NCBI RefSeq assembly: GCF_009765975.1
Contig: NZ_LMUJ01000051.1
Span: 128,924 to 192,923, forward strand
Length of the DNA stretch: 64,000 bases
Source of the DNA: Acidisphaera sp. S103
GTDB lineage: Bacteria; Pseudomonadota; Alphaproteobacteria; Acetobacterales; Acetobacteraceae
Direction of reading: 5' to 3'
Below are positions 16,907-26,210 of this stretch, piece after piece (position 1 is the stretch's first letter; each line of letters opens with the position of its first letter). The notes beneath the pieces are model-generated. The model was given only the letters and a program-made list of their open reading frames with translations. It did no database searches and was not told the origin of the DNA. The position numbers and the translations under genes were made by a program.

Positions 16907-18133
16907 ATGAACTTCACACGTAGAACCATGACGCTGGGCGGATTCGCGACGGCCGCCGCCGCGACCGTGCCGTTTCGCTCGGGCAGAGCCCAGGCGGAAC
17001 CGACGATCAAGATCGGCTGCCTGACCGACATGTCGGGTCCCTATCGCGACCTGGCCGGTCCGGGCGCCGTTGCCGCGGCACATATGGCGGTCGACGAATT
17101 CGCCTCGAAAGGCTTCAAGGTCGAGGTCCTGGTCGCCGACCATCTCAACAAGCCCGATGTCGGGGCGACCATCGCCCGCCAGTGGTTCGACCGCGACGGC
17201 GTGGACGTGATCGTGGAGGTCGCCAATTCCGGCGTCGCGCTGGCAGTGGCCGGCGTCGCCCAGGAAAAGAACAAGGTCTATCTGAACTCCGGCGCCGCGA
17301 GTTCCGACCTGACCGGAAAATCCTGCAACGCCAACACCATCCATTGGGTGTACGACACCTATATGCTGGCGAAGTCCACCGGCGGCGCCATGGTGAAAGC
17401 GGGCGGCGATTCGTGGTATTTCATCACCGCCGACTATGCGTTCGGCCACGCGCTGCAACGTGACACCACCGATTTCATCACCGGTGCCGGCGGCAAGGTG
17501 CTGGGCAGCGTGGCCTATCCGTTCCCGGGGACCAGCGATTTCTCGTCTTACCTGATCCAGGCGCAGGCCACAGGCGCAAAGGTGCTGGGGATTGCCAATG
17601 CCGGCGCCGACACCATCAGCACGATCAAGCAGGCGAAGGAATTCGGCATCAAGATGAAGCTGGCCGGGCTGTTGCTGTTCATCAGCGACGTTCACTCGCT
17701 GGGCCTGGAGACGGCGCAGGGCATCGTCATGACCGACGCCTTCTACTGGGACCTGAACGACCACACGCGGGCGTTCTCCGACCGCTACACCGCGAAAATG
17801 CCGGGCACGCGGCCGACCATGGTGCATGCCGGGGTGTATTCCTCCTCGCTGCACTACCTGAAGACGGTCACTGCGATGGGTGTCGCCGAGGCGAAAAAGA
17901 GCGGCGCTGCCACGATCTCCCGGATGAAGGCGATGCCCACCGACGACGAATGCTTCGGCAAGGGATCGATCCGGATCGACGGCCGCTGTATCCACCCGTC
18001 CTATCTGTGGGAAGTGAAAAAACCCTCGGAAAGCAAGGGGCCGTGGGATTACTGCAAGCTGCTCGCCACCACGCCCGCCGACGAAGCATTCCGTCCGCTG
18101 GACAAGGGCGGCTGCTCTCTCGTGAAAGCATAA
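16907..18133 (+). CDS. ABC substrate-binding protein, Liv-type, copy 1
   Basis: A 408-residue periplasmic type I binding protein (Leu/Ile/Val-binding-like). The start ATG 16907 follows an AAAGGAG ribosome site at 8-base spacing; a GTG one codon earlier is less well placed. The N-terminus has a twin-arginine-like signal (FTRRTMTLGG, cleavage near GRAQA). The mature protein begins TIKIGCLTDMSGPYRDLAGPG, the ligand-binding start of this superfamily. It is closely similar along its full length to the next gene: both share SGGAMVKAGGD-like, YAFG, YPFPGT, ANAGADT and KKPSESKGPWDY segments. The two are a tandem duplication with changes around the binding cleft. Confidence 0.9.
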   Translation: MNFTRRTMTLGGFATAAAATVPFRSGRAQAEPTIKIGCLTDMSGPYRDLAGPGAVAAAHMAVDEFASKGFKVEVLVADHLNKPDVGATIARQWFDRDGVDVIVEVANSGVALAVAGVAQEKNKVYLNSGAASSDLTGKSCNANTIHWVYDTYMLAKSTGGAMVKAGGDSWYFITADYAFGHALQRDTTDFITGAGGKVLGSVAYPFPGTSDFSSYLIQAQATGAKVLGIANAGADTISTIKQAKEFGIKMKLAGLLLFISDVHSLGLETAQGIVMTDAFYWDLNDHTRAFSDRYTAKMPGTRPTMVHAGVYSSSLHYLKTVTAMGVAEAKKSGAATISRMKAMPTDDECFGKGSIRIDGRCIHPSYLWEVKKPSESKGPWDYCKLLATTPADEAFRPLDKGGCSLVKA

Positions 18134-18146
18134 AGGTTATTTATTG

Positions 18147-19391
18147 ATGCGACTGACACGCCGAAACGCCTTGACCACGGTGGCCGCGGCCGCCGCGCTG
18201 CCATTGATCCGCCCGGCTTATGCCCAATCGTCGGCGAGCAAATCGCCGACGATCAAGATCGGCGTGCTGAACGACCAGTCCGGTCCCTACACCAACACCG
18301 GCGGCCTAACCTCGGTCGCTTGCACGCGGCAGGCGCTGGAGGATTTCGGTGTCTCCACCAAGGGTATGAACGTCGAGGTGATCTCGGCCGACCACCAGAA
18401 CAAGCCGGACCTCGCGGTGTCGATCGCGCGCCAGTGGTTCGATCGCGACAACGTGGACATGCTGTTGGACGTGCCGACGTCGTCGGTGGCGCTGGCGTTG
18501 CAATCGGTGGTGCGTGAGAAGAACAAGGTCTACCTCAACGCCAGCGCCGCCAGTTCCGCGCTGACCGGCGAGCAATGCTCGCCCAACTTCATCTCCTGGA
18601 ACTACGACACCTACATGCTGGCCAAATCGACCGGCGGCGCGATGGTGAAAGCCGGCGGCGATACCTGGTACTTCCTGACCGCCGACTACGCGTTCGGCAA
18701 GCAGTTACAGGCGGATACCTCGGCGCTGATCGTGAAATCCGGCGGCAAGGTCCTGGGCGCCGCCCAGTATCCGTTCCCCGGGACGACCGATTTCTCCTCC
18801 TTCCTGGTGCAGGCGCAATCCAGCGGGGCGAAAGTCCTCGGTCTGGCCAATGCCGGCGCCGATACGGTCAACGCGATCAAGCAGTCCGCCGAGTTCGGCC
18901 TCAACAAGTCGATGAAGATCGCCGCGCTGCTGATGTTCATCAACGACGTCCATGCGCTGGGCCTGGAGACCGCCCAGGGCCTGAACCTGACGGAAAGCTT
19001 CTACTGGGACATGAACGACCGCACGCGCGCGTTCACCAAGCGGGTGCTGCCGAAGACCCCGAACAATTATCCCAACATGGACCATGCGGGCTGCTACTCC
19101 GCCACGCTGCATTACCTGAAGACGGTCGTCGACATGGGCGTAGTCGAGGCCAAGAAGGACGGCGTCGCCACGGTCAACCGGATGAAGGCGATGCCTGTGG
19201 AGGACGACTGCTTCGGCAAGAGCAAGATTCGCGAGGATGGCCGCAATCTGGTCGCCTCTTATCTGTTCGAAGTGAAGAAGCCGTCGGAAAGCAAGGGGCC
19301 GTGGGACTACTACAAGCAAGTGGCGATGACGCCGGGCGACCAGGCGTTCCGTCCGCTGGCCGAGGGTCATTGCTCTTTCATCAAGGCTTGA
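18147..19391 (+). CDS. ABC substrate-binding protein, Liv-type, copy 2
   Basis: A 414-residue paralogue of the preceding protein. Its twin-arginine signal is LTRRNALTTVAAAAALPL, cleaved near AYAQ, and its mature start is TIKIGVLNDQSGPYTNTGG. The start ATG 18147 is 13 bp after the stop of copy 1. The two proteins align without large gaps; differences lie in the segment after SGPY (DLAGPGAVAA versus NTGGLTSVAC) and in loops facing the cleft. They may therefore deliver different ligands to the same LivHM permease. The copy 2 C-terminus ends GHCSFIKA versus GGCSLVKA. Confidence 0.9.
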   Translation: MRLTRRNALTTVAAAAALPLIRPAYAQSSASKSPTIKIGVLNDQSGPYTNTGGLTSVACTRQALEDFGVSTKGMNVEVISADHQNKPDLAVSIARQWFDRDNVDMLLDVPTSSVALALQSVVREKNKVYLNASAASSALTGEQCSPNFISWNYDTYMLAKSTGGAMVKAGGDTWYFLTADYAFGKQLQADTSALIVKSGGKVLGAAQYPFPGTTDFSSFLVQAQSSGAKVLGLANAGADTVNAIKQSAEFGLNKSMKIAALLMFINDVHALGLETAQGLNLTESFYWDMNDRTRAFTKRVLPKTPNNYPNMDHAGCYSATLHYLKTVVDMGVVEAKKDGVATVNRMKAMPVEDDCFGKSKIREDGRNLVASYLFEVKKPSESKGPWDYYKQVAMTPGDQAFRPLAEGHCSFIKA

Positions 19392-19428
19392 AAATAACGC
19401 AGGGGAACGGCAGGGCCGGGAAACAACC

Positions 19429-20316
19429 ATGATCATGATCTTCGGCATTCCCGGCCCGCTGTTGTTCGGACAGCTTCTGCTGGGGCTTATCAACGGCGCC
19501 TTCTACGCGATGCTGTCGCTGGGACTGGCGGTGATCTTCGGCATGCTCAACATCATCAACTTCGCCCATGGGGCGTTGTTCATGATGGGCTCCTTCGCCG
19601 CGTGGATGCTGTTGAACTACGTCGGCATCGGCTACTTCCCATCGCTGATCCTGGCCCCGCTGCTGGTCGGCATCATCGGGGTCGTCCTGGAAAAGCTCGT
19701 CATCAGCCGGCTGTACAAGCTGGATCATCTCTATGGCTTGCTGCTGACGTTCGGCATGTCGCTGGTGATCGAGGGTCTGTTCCGCAACGGCTACGGCAGT
19801 TCCGGCTTGCCTTACCGCATCCCCGACATCCTGCAGGGCGCCGTCAACCTGGGCTTCATGTACATGCCGATCTATCGCGGCTGGGTCGTGGTGGCGGCGC
19901 TGGTGGTCTGCCTCGCGACATGGGCCATCATCGAGAAGACCTCGCTGGGCGCCACGTTGCGGGCGGCGACGGAAAACGCCCCGCTGGTGCAGGCGTTCGG
20001 TGTCAACGTGCCGCGGCTGGTCACCCTGACCTTCGGCGGCGGCGTGGCCCTGGCCGCGTTCGCCGGCGTGCTGGCGGCGCCGATCTACTCGGTCAACCCC
20101 AACATGGGCGACAACTTCATCAACACCGTGTTCGCCGTCGTGGTGATCGGCGGCATGGGATCGATCATGGGCTCGATCATCAGCGGCTTCGGCCTGGGTG
20201 TGATCGAGGGGCTGACGAAGGTGTTCTATCCGCAGGCCTCGGCCACCGTGGTGTTCCTGGTCATGGTGATCATCCTGATGGTCAAGCCGCGCGGCCTTTT
20301 CGGAAAGACAGCCTGA
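19429..20316 (+). CDS. livH: Branched-chain amino acid-type permease LivH
   Basis: A 295-residue inner-membrane permease with about eight TM segments. The start GQLLLGLINGAFYAMLSLGLAVIFG and the motif NIINFAHGALFMMG are characteristic of LivH. The EAA-like cytoplasmic loop ATLRAATENAPLVQAFGVN and the end VKPRGLFGKTA also match. The livM start follows 2 bp after the stop. The protein forms the transport pore with LivM. Confidence 0.93.
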   Translation: MIMIFGIPGPLLFGQLLLGLINGAFYAMLSLGLAVIFGMLNIINFAHGALFMMGSFAAWMLLNYVGIGYFPSLILAPLLVGIIGVVLEKLVISRLYKLDHLYGLLLTFGMSLVIEGLFRNGYGSSGLPYRIPDILQGAVNLGFMYMPIYRGWVVVAALVVCLATWAIIEKTSLGATLRAATENAPLVQAFGVNVPRLVTLTFGGGVALAAFAGVLAAPIYSVNPNMGDNFINTVFAVVVIGGMGSIMGSIISGFGLGVIEGLTKVFYPQASATVVFLVMVIILMVKPRGLFGKTA

Positions 20317-20317
20317 C

Positions 20318-21250
20318 ATGTTCGGATTTTCGCGCACGCAGTCCATCGCCTTCGTGGTGATGGTGGCGCTGATCGTCATCTGCCCCTACGTGCTGTATCC
20401 GGTGTTCCTGATGCGGGTGCTGTGCGCGGCGCTGTTCGCCTGCTCCTTCAACCTCATGATCGGCTATGTTGGGTTGCTGTCGTTCGGCCAGGCGGCGTTT
20501 TTCGGGATGGGCAGCTATGTCGCGGCCTGGACGATAAAGGCGTGGCATGTGGATGCCTCAATCGCGATCATTTTCGGCGGGCTGACCGGCGCGGTGCTTG
20601 GGTTGGTACTGGGATACCTGGCGATCCGCCGCTCCGGCATCTATTTCGCCATGATCACGCTGGCGCTGGCGCAGATGGTTTATTTCTTCTGCCTGGAAGC
20701 GCCCTTCACCGGTGGTGAGGACGGCATCCAGCAGGTGCCGCGCGGGCATATGTTCGGCATTATCGACCTGAACAACGACATGGCGATGTACTGGGTGACG
20801 GCGGCGGTGTTCATCGGCGGGTTCCTGCTGGTGCACCGGATCATCCACTCGCCGTTCGGGCAGGTGCTGAAGGGCATTCGCGAGAACGAGCCGCGGGCCA
20901 CCTCACTGGGCTATCGCACCGACGACTACAAGCTGATCGCGTTCGTGCTGTCCTGCACGCTGGCGGGCGTGGCGGGCGGCACCAAGGCCCTGGTGTTCGG
21001 GATCGCGACGCTGACCGACGTGCATTACTCGACGTCGGGTGAGGTTGTGCTGACGACGCTGCTGGGCGGGCTGGGGACGGTGTTCGGCCCGGCCATGGGC
21101 GCGGTCGTTGTGACGTCGATGGAAAATTACCTGGCGCAGTTCGGTGCCTGGGTGACGGTGACGCAGGGCGCGATCTTCTGCGTATGCGTGCTGGCGTTCC
21201 GGCGCGGGATCATCGGCGAACTGGGGGCGTTGTTCAAGATCTCGCTGTAG
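20318..21250 (+). CDS. livM: Branched-chain amino acid-type permease LivM
   Basis: A 310-residue partner permease. Family motifs are NLMIGYVGLLSFGQAAFFGMGSYVAAW in the first third, a long conserved loop (LAIRRSGIYFAMITLALAQMVYF), the cytoplasmic coupling segment KGIRENEPRATSLGYRTDDYKL, and GGLGTVFGPAMGA near the end. It is the last gene of the liv-type operon and converges with an acyltransferase gene. Unlike the fused LivM-LivG found in some proteobacteria, it has no ATPase domain. Confidence 0.93.
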   Translation: MFGFSRTQSIAFVVMVALIVICPYVLYPVFLMRVLCAALFACSFNLMIGYVGLLSFGQAAFFGMGSYVAAWTIKAWHVDASIAIIFGGLTGAVLGLVLGYLAIRRSGIYFAMITLALAQMVYFFCLEAPFTGGEDGIQQVPRGHMFGIIDLNNDMAMYWVTAAVFIGGFLLVHRIIHSPFGQVLKGIRENEPRATSLGYRTDDYKLIAFVLSCTLAGVAGGTKALVFGIATLTDVHYSTSGEVVLTTLLGGLGTVFGPAMGAVVVTSMENYLAQFGAWVTVTQGAIFCVCVLAFRRGIIGELGALFKISL

Positions 21251-21308
21251 GATGCGGCGTGCGGTAACCCGCGTTTTCATCGGCCATTTGCGCTTCCAAC
21301 GTCCGCCG

Positions 21309-22367
21309 TCACCATCGAAGCCGCGGACGGGCGCGCAGGACCGGATTCTCCACGAACACGTGCAGCAGCCAGGCCACCGGGATTGTCACGGCGACCGATA
21401 CGATCGCGATGCCGGCTATCATAACCAGGGACGGCGCGGCCGGCAGCAGGACCAGAAGATGGTCGGCGGCGGACATGCCGATGAAATGGGTCAGGTAGAA
21501 GGGGTAGCTGATTGCCCCCAGAAACAGCGGTACGCGCATGCTCAGGATGGGGATGCGACCGTTCGCGACTGCTCCGACCAGAACCGTGGCGCCGGCCATT
21601 TCGAAGCATCGGGTGATTCCGCCGTGGCCGAGGACGACGTTGGTGAAGATCAGAACCGCGATTCCGGTGCCGGTGATCCACCACCGGTTCCACAGCCGCG
21701 GCGGGATCGAGGATATCGATGCGCCCAGGACGAAGGCGGGAAAGAACACGACGTTACCGTGGCCTCGGAAGAAGGGGGTCGCGGCGAACCCCAGGAGCAG
21801 GCCAAGCAGCAGGCCCCGCCGGTTTCCGCGGGTGATACCCCAGAGCGCGAACAAGGCGAGGCTCGCGACCACCTCCACCTGCAGCGACCATAGAACGCCG
21901 TTGAGGCTGTTGCTGAGCAGGAGCATGTTCCTGACAAGTTCCGCGGCCGGCGCGCTCGACAACAGTCCCAGCGGCAGCGCGCTGACGATCGCCAGCGGAA
22001 ACAGGCGATACACACGGGAGCAGGCGTAATCCGGCAGGTCGGCGAAAAAACCGAGCTGTTTACGCTGAAACGATCCCCAGAGCACATGGCCGCTGAGGAC
22101 AAAGAAGACCATGACGGCGGCATCGCTGGGGAACAAGGCCGACAGCACGCGCATGCCGATATCAGCCGCCGGCATCGAGGGGAAATCGCGCATGCTGGTG
22201 GCCCAGAGGGGCAGTCCGGTGACCTGCACCACACAATGACCCAGGGCGACGGACAACGCCGCGATTCCCCGCAGCCCATCGAGGGCCGCGTTTCTGGGGC
22301 CGCTGGAGGGTGGGGGGACCGTCATCGGCATGCTTCCCGCTATGGTGGGGTCGGAAGCGGATGTCAC
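21309..22367 (-). CDS. Acyltransferase family membrane protein
   Basis: A 352-residue acyltransferase-3 protein with about ten TM segments. The N-terminal signature is NAALDGLRGIAALSVALGHCVVQVTG (RG-A-x-H of helix 1), followed by a second helix with MVFFVLSGHVLWGSFQRK and a basic segment YACSRVYRLFPLAIVSALP. It probably acylates a cell-surface polysaccharide or lipid. ATG 22367 is used; an in-frame ATG 12 codons later is also possible. It is convergent with livM and upstream of no obvious partner, so the acceptor is unknown. It is a different subgroup from the acyltransferase at 9009-10469. Confidence 0.85.
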   Translation of the reverse strand: MTSASDPTIAGSMPMTVPPPSSGPRNAALDGLRGIAALSVALGHCVVQVTGLPLWATSMRDFPSMPAADIGMRVLSALFPSDAAVMVFFVLSGHVLWGSFQRKQLGFFADLPDYACSRVYRLFPLAIVSALPLGLLSSAPAAELVRNMLLLSNSLNGVLWSLQVEVVASLALFALWGITRGNRRGLLLGLLLGFAATPFFRGHGNVVFFPAFVLGASISSIPPRLWNRWWITGTGIAVLIFTNVVLGHGGITRCFEMAGATVLVGAVANGRIPILSMRVPLFLGAISYPFYLTHFIGMSAADHLLVLLPAAPSLVMIAGIAIVSVAVTIPVAWLLHVFVENPVLRARPRLRW

Positions 22368-22385
22368 ATCCGTCGCCGGTCGCTA

Positions 22386-22652
22386 TTACATCCCCAGCGC
22401 GCGGCGGTAGATGTCGAGCATGGTCTCCTGCTCCTCCACCTCGGCGGCTTCCTGCTTGCGGATGCGGATGAGCTGACGCAGCACCTTGGGGTCGAAGCCG
22501 GCGGATTTCGCTTCCTGGTAAATGTCCTTGATGTCGCTACCGAGCGCCTTGCGTTCTTCCTCCAGGCGCTCGATGCGCTCGACGAGGCTACGCAGACGAT
22601 CGACCGCGACGCCGCCGGACTTGATTTCTTCTTCGCTCACGGCTTTGGCCAT
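22386..22652 (-). CDS. GapR-like nucleoid protein (DUF2312)
   Basis: An 88-residue coiled-coil protein of the DUF2312 family, whose Caulobacter member GapR binds overtwisted DNA and supports replication and chromosome segregation. The helical heptad region LRSLVERIERLEEERKALG is followed by the conserved stretch DIYQEAKSAGFDPKVLRQL, then IRIRKQEAAEVEEQETMLD and YRRAL. Length and order match the family. GapR-family genes are nearly universal in Alphaproteobacteria. It lies 138 bp downstream of the DUF1244 gene and may be co-transcribed with it. Confidence 0.9.
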   Translation of the reverse strand: MAKAVSEEEIKSGGVAVDRLRSLVERIERLEEERKALGSDIKDIYQEAKSAGFDPKVLRQLIRIRKQEAAEVEEQETMLDIYRRALGM

Positions 22653-22790
22653 AACGCCTCATCTCTCCGCTGTGGCAGGGCGGGCGGGGATAGCTTCGGG
22701 GGGCGCCGGGGTCAATGGGACGTGGACCAACTGGCCGGCGCTGCCCGCGGCGCGGGACGCCGGTCAACCATGAGTGACCGGCGGCCGGAC

Positions 22791-23102
22791 TTAATGTCCC
22801 GGATTCGCCTTGGCGAACGCTGCCTTCTGTTCGGCGGACGCCTCGGCCTGGTATTTTGCCTGCCATTCCTTGTACGGCATGCCGTAGACGATCTCCCGCG
22901 CATCCGGATCGGCGATGGTGATTCCCTTAGTCGCGGCTTCCTCGCGGTACCACCGGCTCAGGCAATTCCGGCAGAATCCGGCGAGATTCATCATGTCGAT
23001 GTTCTGCACGTCGGTGCGCTCGCGCAGATGGGCGACCAGGCGGCGGAAGGCCGCGGCTTCCAGTTCGGTACGGGTGGCGGTGTCGAATTCGGGTGCGGAC
23101 AT
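22791..23102 (-). CDS. DUF1244 family protein
   Basis: A 103-residue protein of the DUF1244 family, small, helical and of unknown function. The conserved core is RRLVAHLRERTDVQNIDMMNLAGFCRNCLSRWY, with two cysteines spaced CRNC, then DAREIVYGMPYKEWQ. The CxxC and nearby acidic residues could bind a metal (inference). ATG 23102 is used; it has a GGAGA-like ribosome site (GAGAAGGAGACAACC on the coding strand) and fits the family N-terminus. The divergent glycerate kinase gene starts 88 bp away. Confidence 0.88.
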   Translation of the reverse strand: MSAPEFDTATRTELEAAAFRRLVAHLRERTDVQNIDMMNLAGFCRNCLSRWYREEAATKGITIADPDAREIVYGMPYKEWQAKYQAEASAEQKAAFAKANPGH

Positions 23103-23190
23103 GGTTGTCTCCTTCTCGGTTCCCCCCAAGATGGCGCGCCTCGTTCGGCTTCGCCATACTCCCCGCGCCGGAAAAGAGAGGAAACCGTCG

Positions 23191-24480
23191 ATGCCCCGGG
23201 ATACGCCCTGGAACGACATGACAGCCCGATCCGCGTTGCGTGCCCTGTTCGATACCGCCGTCGCGGCGGCCGATCCGCGGACCGTGCTGGCTCGTCATCT
23301 GCCGCCGAAGCCGGTGTCCGGCCGCTGCATCGTGGTGGGTGGCGGCAAATCGGCCGCGGTCATGGCCGCCGCGCTGGAGGACGCCTGGCCGGATGTCGTC
23401 CTGGAAGGGACGGTGGTGACGCGATACGGGCATGCCGTGCCGACTCGGCGGATCGAGGTGATCGAGGCGTCCCATCCTGTTCCCGATGCCAACAGCGAAC
23501 GCGGCGCGTTGAGATTGCTGGAACGGGTCCGGGGGCTGACCAAGGACGACCTGGTGATCGCATTGATGTCGGGGGGTGCCTCGGCGTTGCTGGCGGCGCC
23601 GGTGGCGGGGCTGACGCTGCTGGACAAGCAGGCGATCAACCGGGCGCTGCTGGCCTGTGGGGCTAACATCACCGAGATGAACGCGGTGCGGAAGCATTTG
23701 TCCGCCATCAAGGGCGGGCGCCTGGCTGCCGCCGCCGCGCCGGCGCGGGTGGTGACGCTGGCGATCAGCGACGTGCCGGGCGACGATCCGGCGGTGATCG
23801 GGTCCGGCCCTACCGTGCCCGATGCCACCACTTTCGCCGAGGCGCGTGCGCTGATCGCTCGGTATGGCATCGTGCCGTCCCCGGCTGTCGCCGCACGGTT
23901 GGCCCGGGATGATGACGAGACGCCGAAACCCGGCAGCCTGCCGCGCGTAGAGTTCCGCATGATCGCGACCCCCATGATGGCGCTGGATGCGATGGCGGCG
24001 AAGGCTCGCACGCTGGGCCTGACTCCACTGATCCTGGGCGACGCGCTGGAAGGCGAGGCCAGCCAGATGGGCACCGTCATGGCCGGCATCGCCCGGTCCG
24101 TCCGAACCCACGGCCAACCGCTGCGGGCGCCGGCGGTGCTGCTGTCGGGTGGGGAGACGACCGTGACCATGACCGGTAAGGCGACCGGCCGGGGCGGCCG
24201 CAACACCACGTTCCTGCTGGGCCTCGCCATCGCCCTGGACGGCGCGCCCGGCATCTGGGCCACGTCCGGCGATACCGACGGCATCGACGGCATGGATGAG
24301 ATCGCCGGTGCCCTGCTGACCCCGGACACGCTGTCCCGAGCGGGCGCGAAGGGCCTGGATGCACGCGCCATGCTGGCCGGCCATGACAGCCATGGCTTCT
24401 TCGAAGCCGTCGGGGACTTGATCGTGACTGGCCCGACGCTCACGAATGTTAACGATATCAGGGCGATCCTGATCGCCTGA
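23191..24480 (+). CDS. Glycerate 2-kinase (MOFRL family)
   Basis: A 429-residue class II glycerate kinase (DUF4147 plus MOFRL domains). It phosphorylates D-glycerate with ATP to 2-phosphoglycerate. The N-terminal domain has VVGGGKSAAVMAAAL, VIEASHPVPDANSERGA and ALMSGGASALL. The central NAVRKHLSAIKGGRLA and SDVPGDDPAVIGSGPT motifs are diagnostic, as is the C-terminal MOFRL segment GRGGRNTTFLLGLA with WATSGDTDGIDG. The start follows an AGAGAGGAAA ribosome site. Pyruvate kinase follows after 45 bp, so the pair would feed glycerate from glyoxylate/tartronate metabolism through phosphoglycerate and PEP to pyruvate. Confidence 0.93.
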   Translation: MPRDTPWNDMTARSALRALFDTAVAAADPRTVLARHLPPKPVSGRCIVVGGGKSAAVMAAALEDAWPDVVLEGTVVTRYGHAVPTRRIEVIEASHPVPDANSERGALRLLERVRGLTKDDLVIALMSGGASALLAAPVAGLTLLDKQAINRALLACGANITEMNAVRKHLSAIKGGRLAAAAAPARVVTLAISDVPGDDPAVIGSGPTVPDATTFAEARALIARYGIVPSPAVAARLARDDDETPKPGSLPRVEFRMIATPMMALDAMAAKARTLGLTPLILGDALEGEASQMGTVMAGIARSVRTHGQPLRAPAVLLSGGETTVTMTGKATGRGGRNTTFLLGLAIALDGAPGIWATSGDTDGIDGMDEIAGALLTPDTLSRAGAKGLDARAMLAGHDSHGFFEAVGDLIVTGPTLTNVNDIRAILIA

Positions 24481-24525
24481 GACATGCCGAACGCATGGCT
24501 CCAACAAAACCGAAGGGAATCGCCT

Positions 24526-25959
24526 ATGGCTGTCCGCCCAAAGATGCGCCGTCGCCGCCGCACCAAGATCATCGCCACGCTGGGTCCCAGCAGTTCATCG
24601 CTGGAGATCATGACCCGCCTGTTCCAGGCCGGCGCCGATGTGTTCCGGTTGAATTTCTCGCATGGCACGCATGAAGACCACGCCGCAAGGTTTGCCGCGA
24701 TCCGCGAACTGGAGGAAAAATTCGACCGGCCGATCGGCATCCTGGCCGACGTGCAGGGACCGAAGCTGCGCGTTGGGCGGTTCGGCGGCGGGCGCGTCCA
24801 TCTGCAGACCGGTCACATGTTCCGGCTGGACCTGAACGCGACGCCGGGCAACGCCCAGCGCGTCAACCTGCCGCATCCGGAGATCATCGAGGCTGCGTCG
24901 ATCGGGTCCTCGCTGTTGCTGGACGATGGGAAGCTGCGCTTGCGAGTGGTGCATAAACGGAGCGATGCCCTGGAAACCGAGGTCGTTGTGGGCGGCCCGC
25001 TGTCCGACCGAAAGGGCGTCAATGTTCCCGACGTGGTGCTGCCGATCCCCGCTCTGACGGTGAAGGACCGGGAGGACCTGGAATTCGCCGTCTCGCACGG
25101 CGCCAACTACATTGGTCTATCGTTTGTGCAGCGACCCGAGGATGTGGTTGAGGCCAAACGGCTGATCGACGGGCGGGCCTGGGTGATGGTGAAGTTGGAG
25201 AAACCGCAGGCGCTGGACAATCTGGAGGAAATCCTGGCGCTGACCGACGCGGTGATGGTCGCGCGCGGCGACCTGGGTGTCGAATTGCCGCCGGAGGAAG
25301 TGCCGTTGGCGCAAAAGCGCATCGTCCGGCTGTCCCGAGCTCTGGGCAAGCCGGTGGTGGTGGCGACTCAGATGCTGGAAAGCATGATCAGCGCCCCGGC
25401 CCCGACCCGAGCCGAGGCTTCGGACGTCGCCACCGCGGTGTTCGACGGCGCTGACGCGGTGATGCTGTCGGGTGAGACAGCCGCCGGCCAGTATCCCTAT
25501 GAGGCGGTCAACATGATGGACCGCATCGTCGCGCGGGTGGAGCAGGACGCTGGTTGGCGGGCGATGATGGATGCTTCCCGCGCGCCCCCGGAGAAGAACG
25601 CCGCGGACGCGATCGCCGCGGCCTCGGCCCAGGTTGGGCATACGATCGGGGCGAAGGCGATCGTGGCGTTCACCGCGTCCGGCAGCACCGCGCTGCGGGT
25701 GGCCCGGGAGCGGCCGGAATCGCCGATCATCGGGCTGACCCCGCACGAGGCGACCGCTCGGTTGATGGCGGTGGTCTGGGGGGTGCATGCGGTGGTCGTG
25801 CCGGATGTGCATTCGATGACCGAGGCGGTGGCGCGCGCCGTTCGGGTGACCCTGACGGAGGGATTCGCCGACCATGGGGAGGAGATCGTCGTGAGTGCCG
25901 GGGTGCCGTTCGGTCAGGCGGGCACGACCAATGCGCTGCGGGTGGCGACGGTGAAATAG
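24526..25959 (+). CDS. pyk: Pyruvate kinase
   Basis: A 477-residue pyruvate kinase converting PEP and ADP to pyruvate and ATP. The start MAVRPKMRRRRRTKIIATLGPSS is chosen with a GAAGGGA ribosome site. Family motifs are RLNFSHGTHEDH, LADVQGPKLRVG, the active-site segment WVMVKLEKPQALDNLEEI (catalytic Lys), ARGDLGVELPPEEVPLAQK, ATQMLESMI and DAVMLSGETAAGQYP. The C-terminal allosteric domain is present but the regulatory phosphosugar loop cannot be judged. It follows the glycerate kinase gene on the same strand. Confidence 0.96.
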   Translation: MAVRPKMRRRRRTKIIATLGPSSSSLEIMTRLFQAGADVFRLNFSHGTHEDHAARFAAIRELEEKFDRPIGILADVQGPKLRVGRFGGGRVHLQTGHMFRLDLNATPGNAQRVNLPHPEIIEAASIGSSLLLDDGKLRLRVVHKRSDALETEVVVGGPLSDRKGVNVPDVVLPIPALTVKDREDLEFAVSHGANYIGLSFVQRPEDVVEAKRLIDGRAWVMVKLEKPQALDNLEEILALTDAVMVARGDLGVELPPEEVPLAQKRIVRLSRALGKPVVVATQMLESMISAPAPTRAEASDVATAVFDGADAVMLSGETAAGQYPYEAVNMMDRIVARVEQDAGWRAMMDASRAPPEKNAADAIAAASAQVGHTIGAKAIVAFTASGSTALRVARERPESPIIGLTPHEATARLMAVVWGVHAVVVPDVHSMTEAVARAVRVTLTEGFADHGEEIVVSAGVPFGQAGTTNALRVATVK

Positions 25960-26011
25960 CGCGGCCGGCCAAGGGTCGCGGGGCATAGGCCAAACACCGG
26001 GTTCATTGGCC

Positions 26012-26179
26012 AGACGATCGATTATTCCGATGGTCGAGGTGCCCGGGACGACAATCGATTCGTTTGGGCTGACGCGGGTCGACCTGATCAAGATCGACGC
26101 GGAGGGGATGGAGACGAACCGAAGGGGGCAAGTTGCACCCATGGTACGCTGCGCGAGGTGCGGTAGCCGAGCGCGCTGA
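26012..26179 (+). pseudogene. Remnant of an FkbM-family methyltransferase
   Basis: In one frame the sequence reads MVEVPGTTIDSFGLTRVDLI followed by KIDAEGME. This is the hallmark core of FkbM SAM-dependent methyltransferases (substrate-binding TIDS and the acidic KID-EGME loop). The frame then drifts into NRRGQVAP and stops at 26179. There is no start codon, no SAM-binding N-terminal half and no C-terminal half, so only about 40 recognisable residues survive. It lies in the gap between pyk and the channel gene, in a patch with signs of rearrangement. Confidence 0.65.
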
Positions 26180-26210
26180 AACCTTTTAGACTCATAGCAG
26201 CACACGTTTC

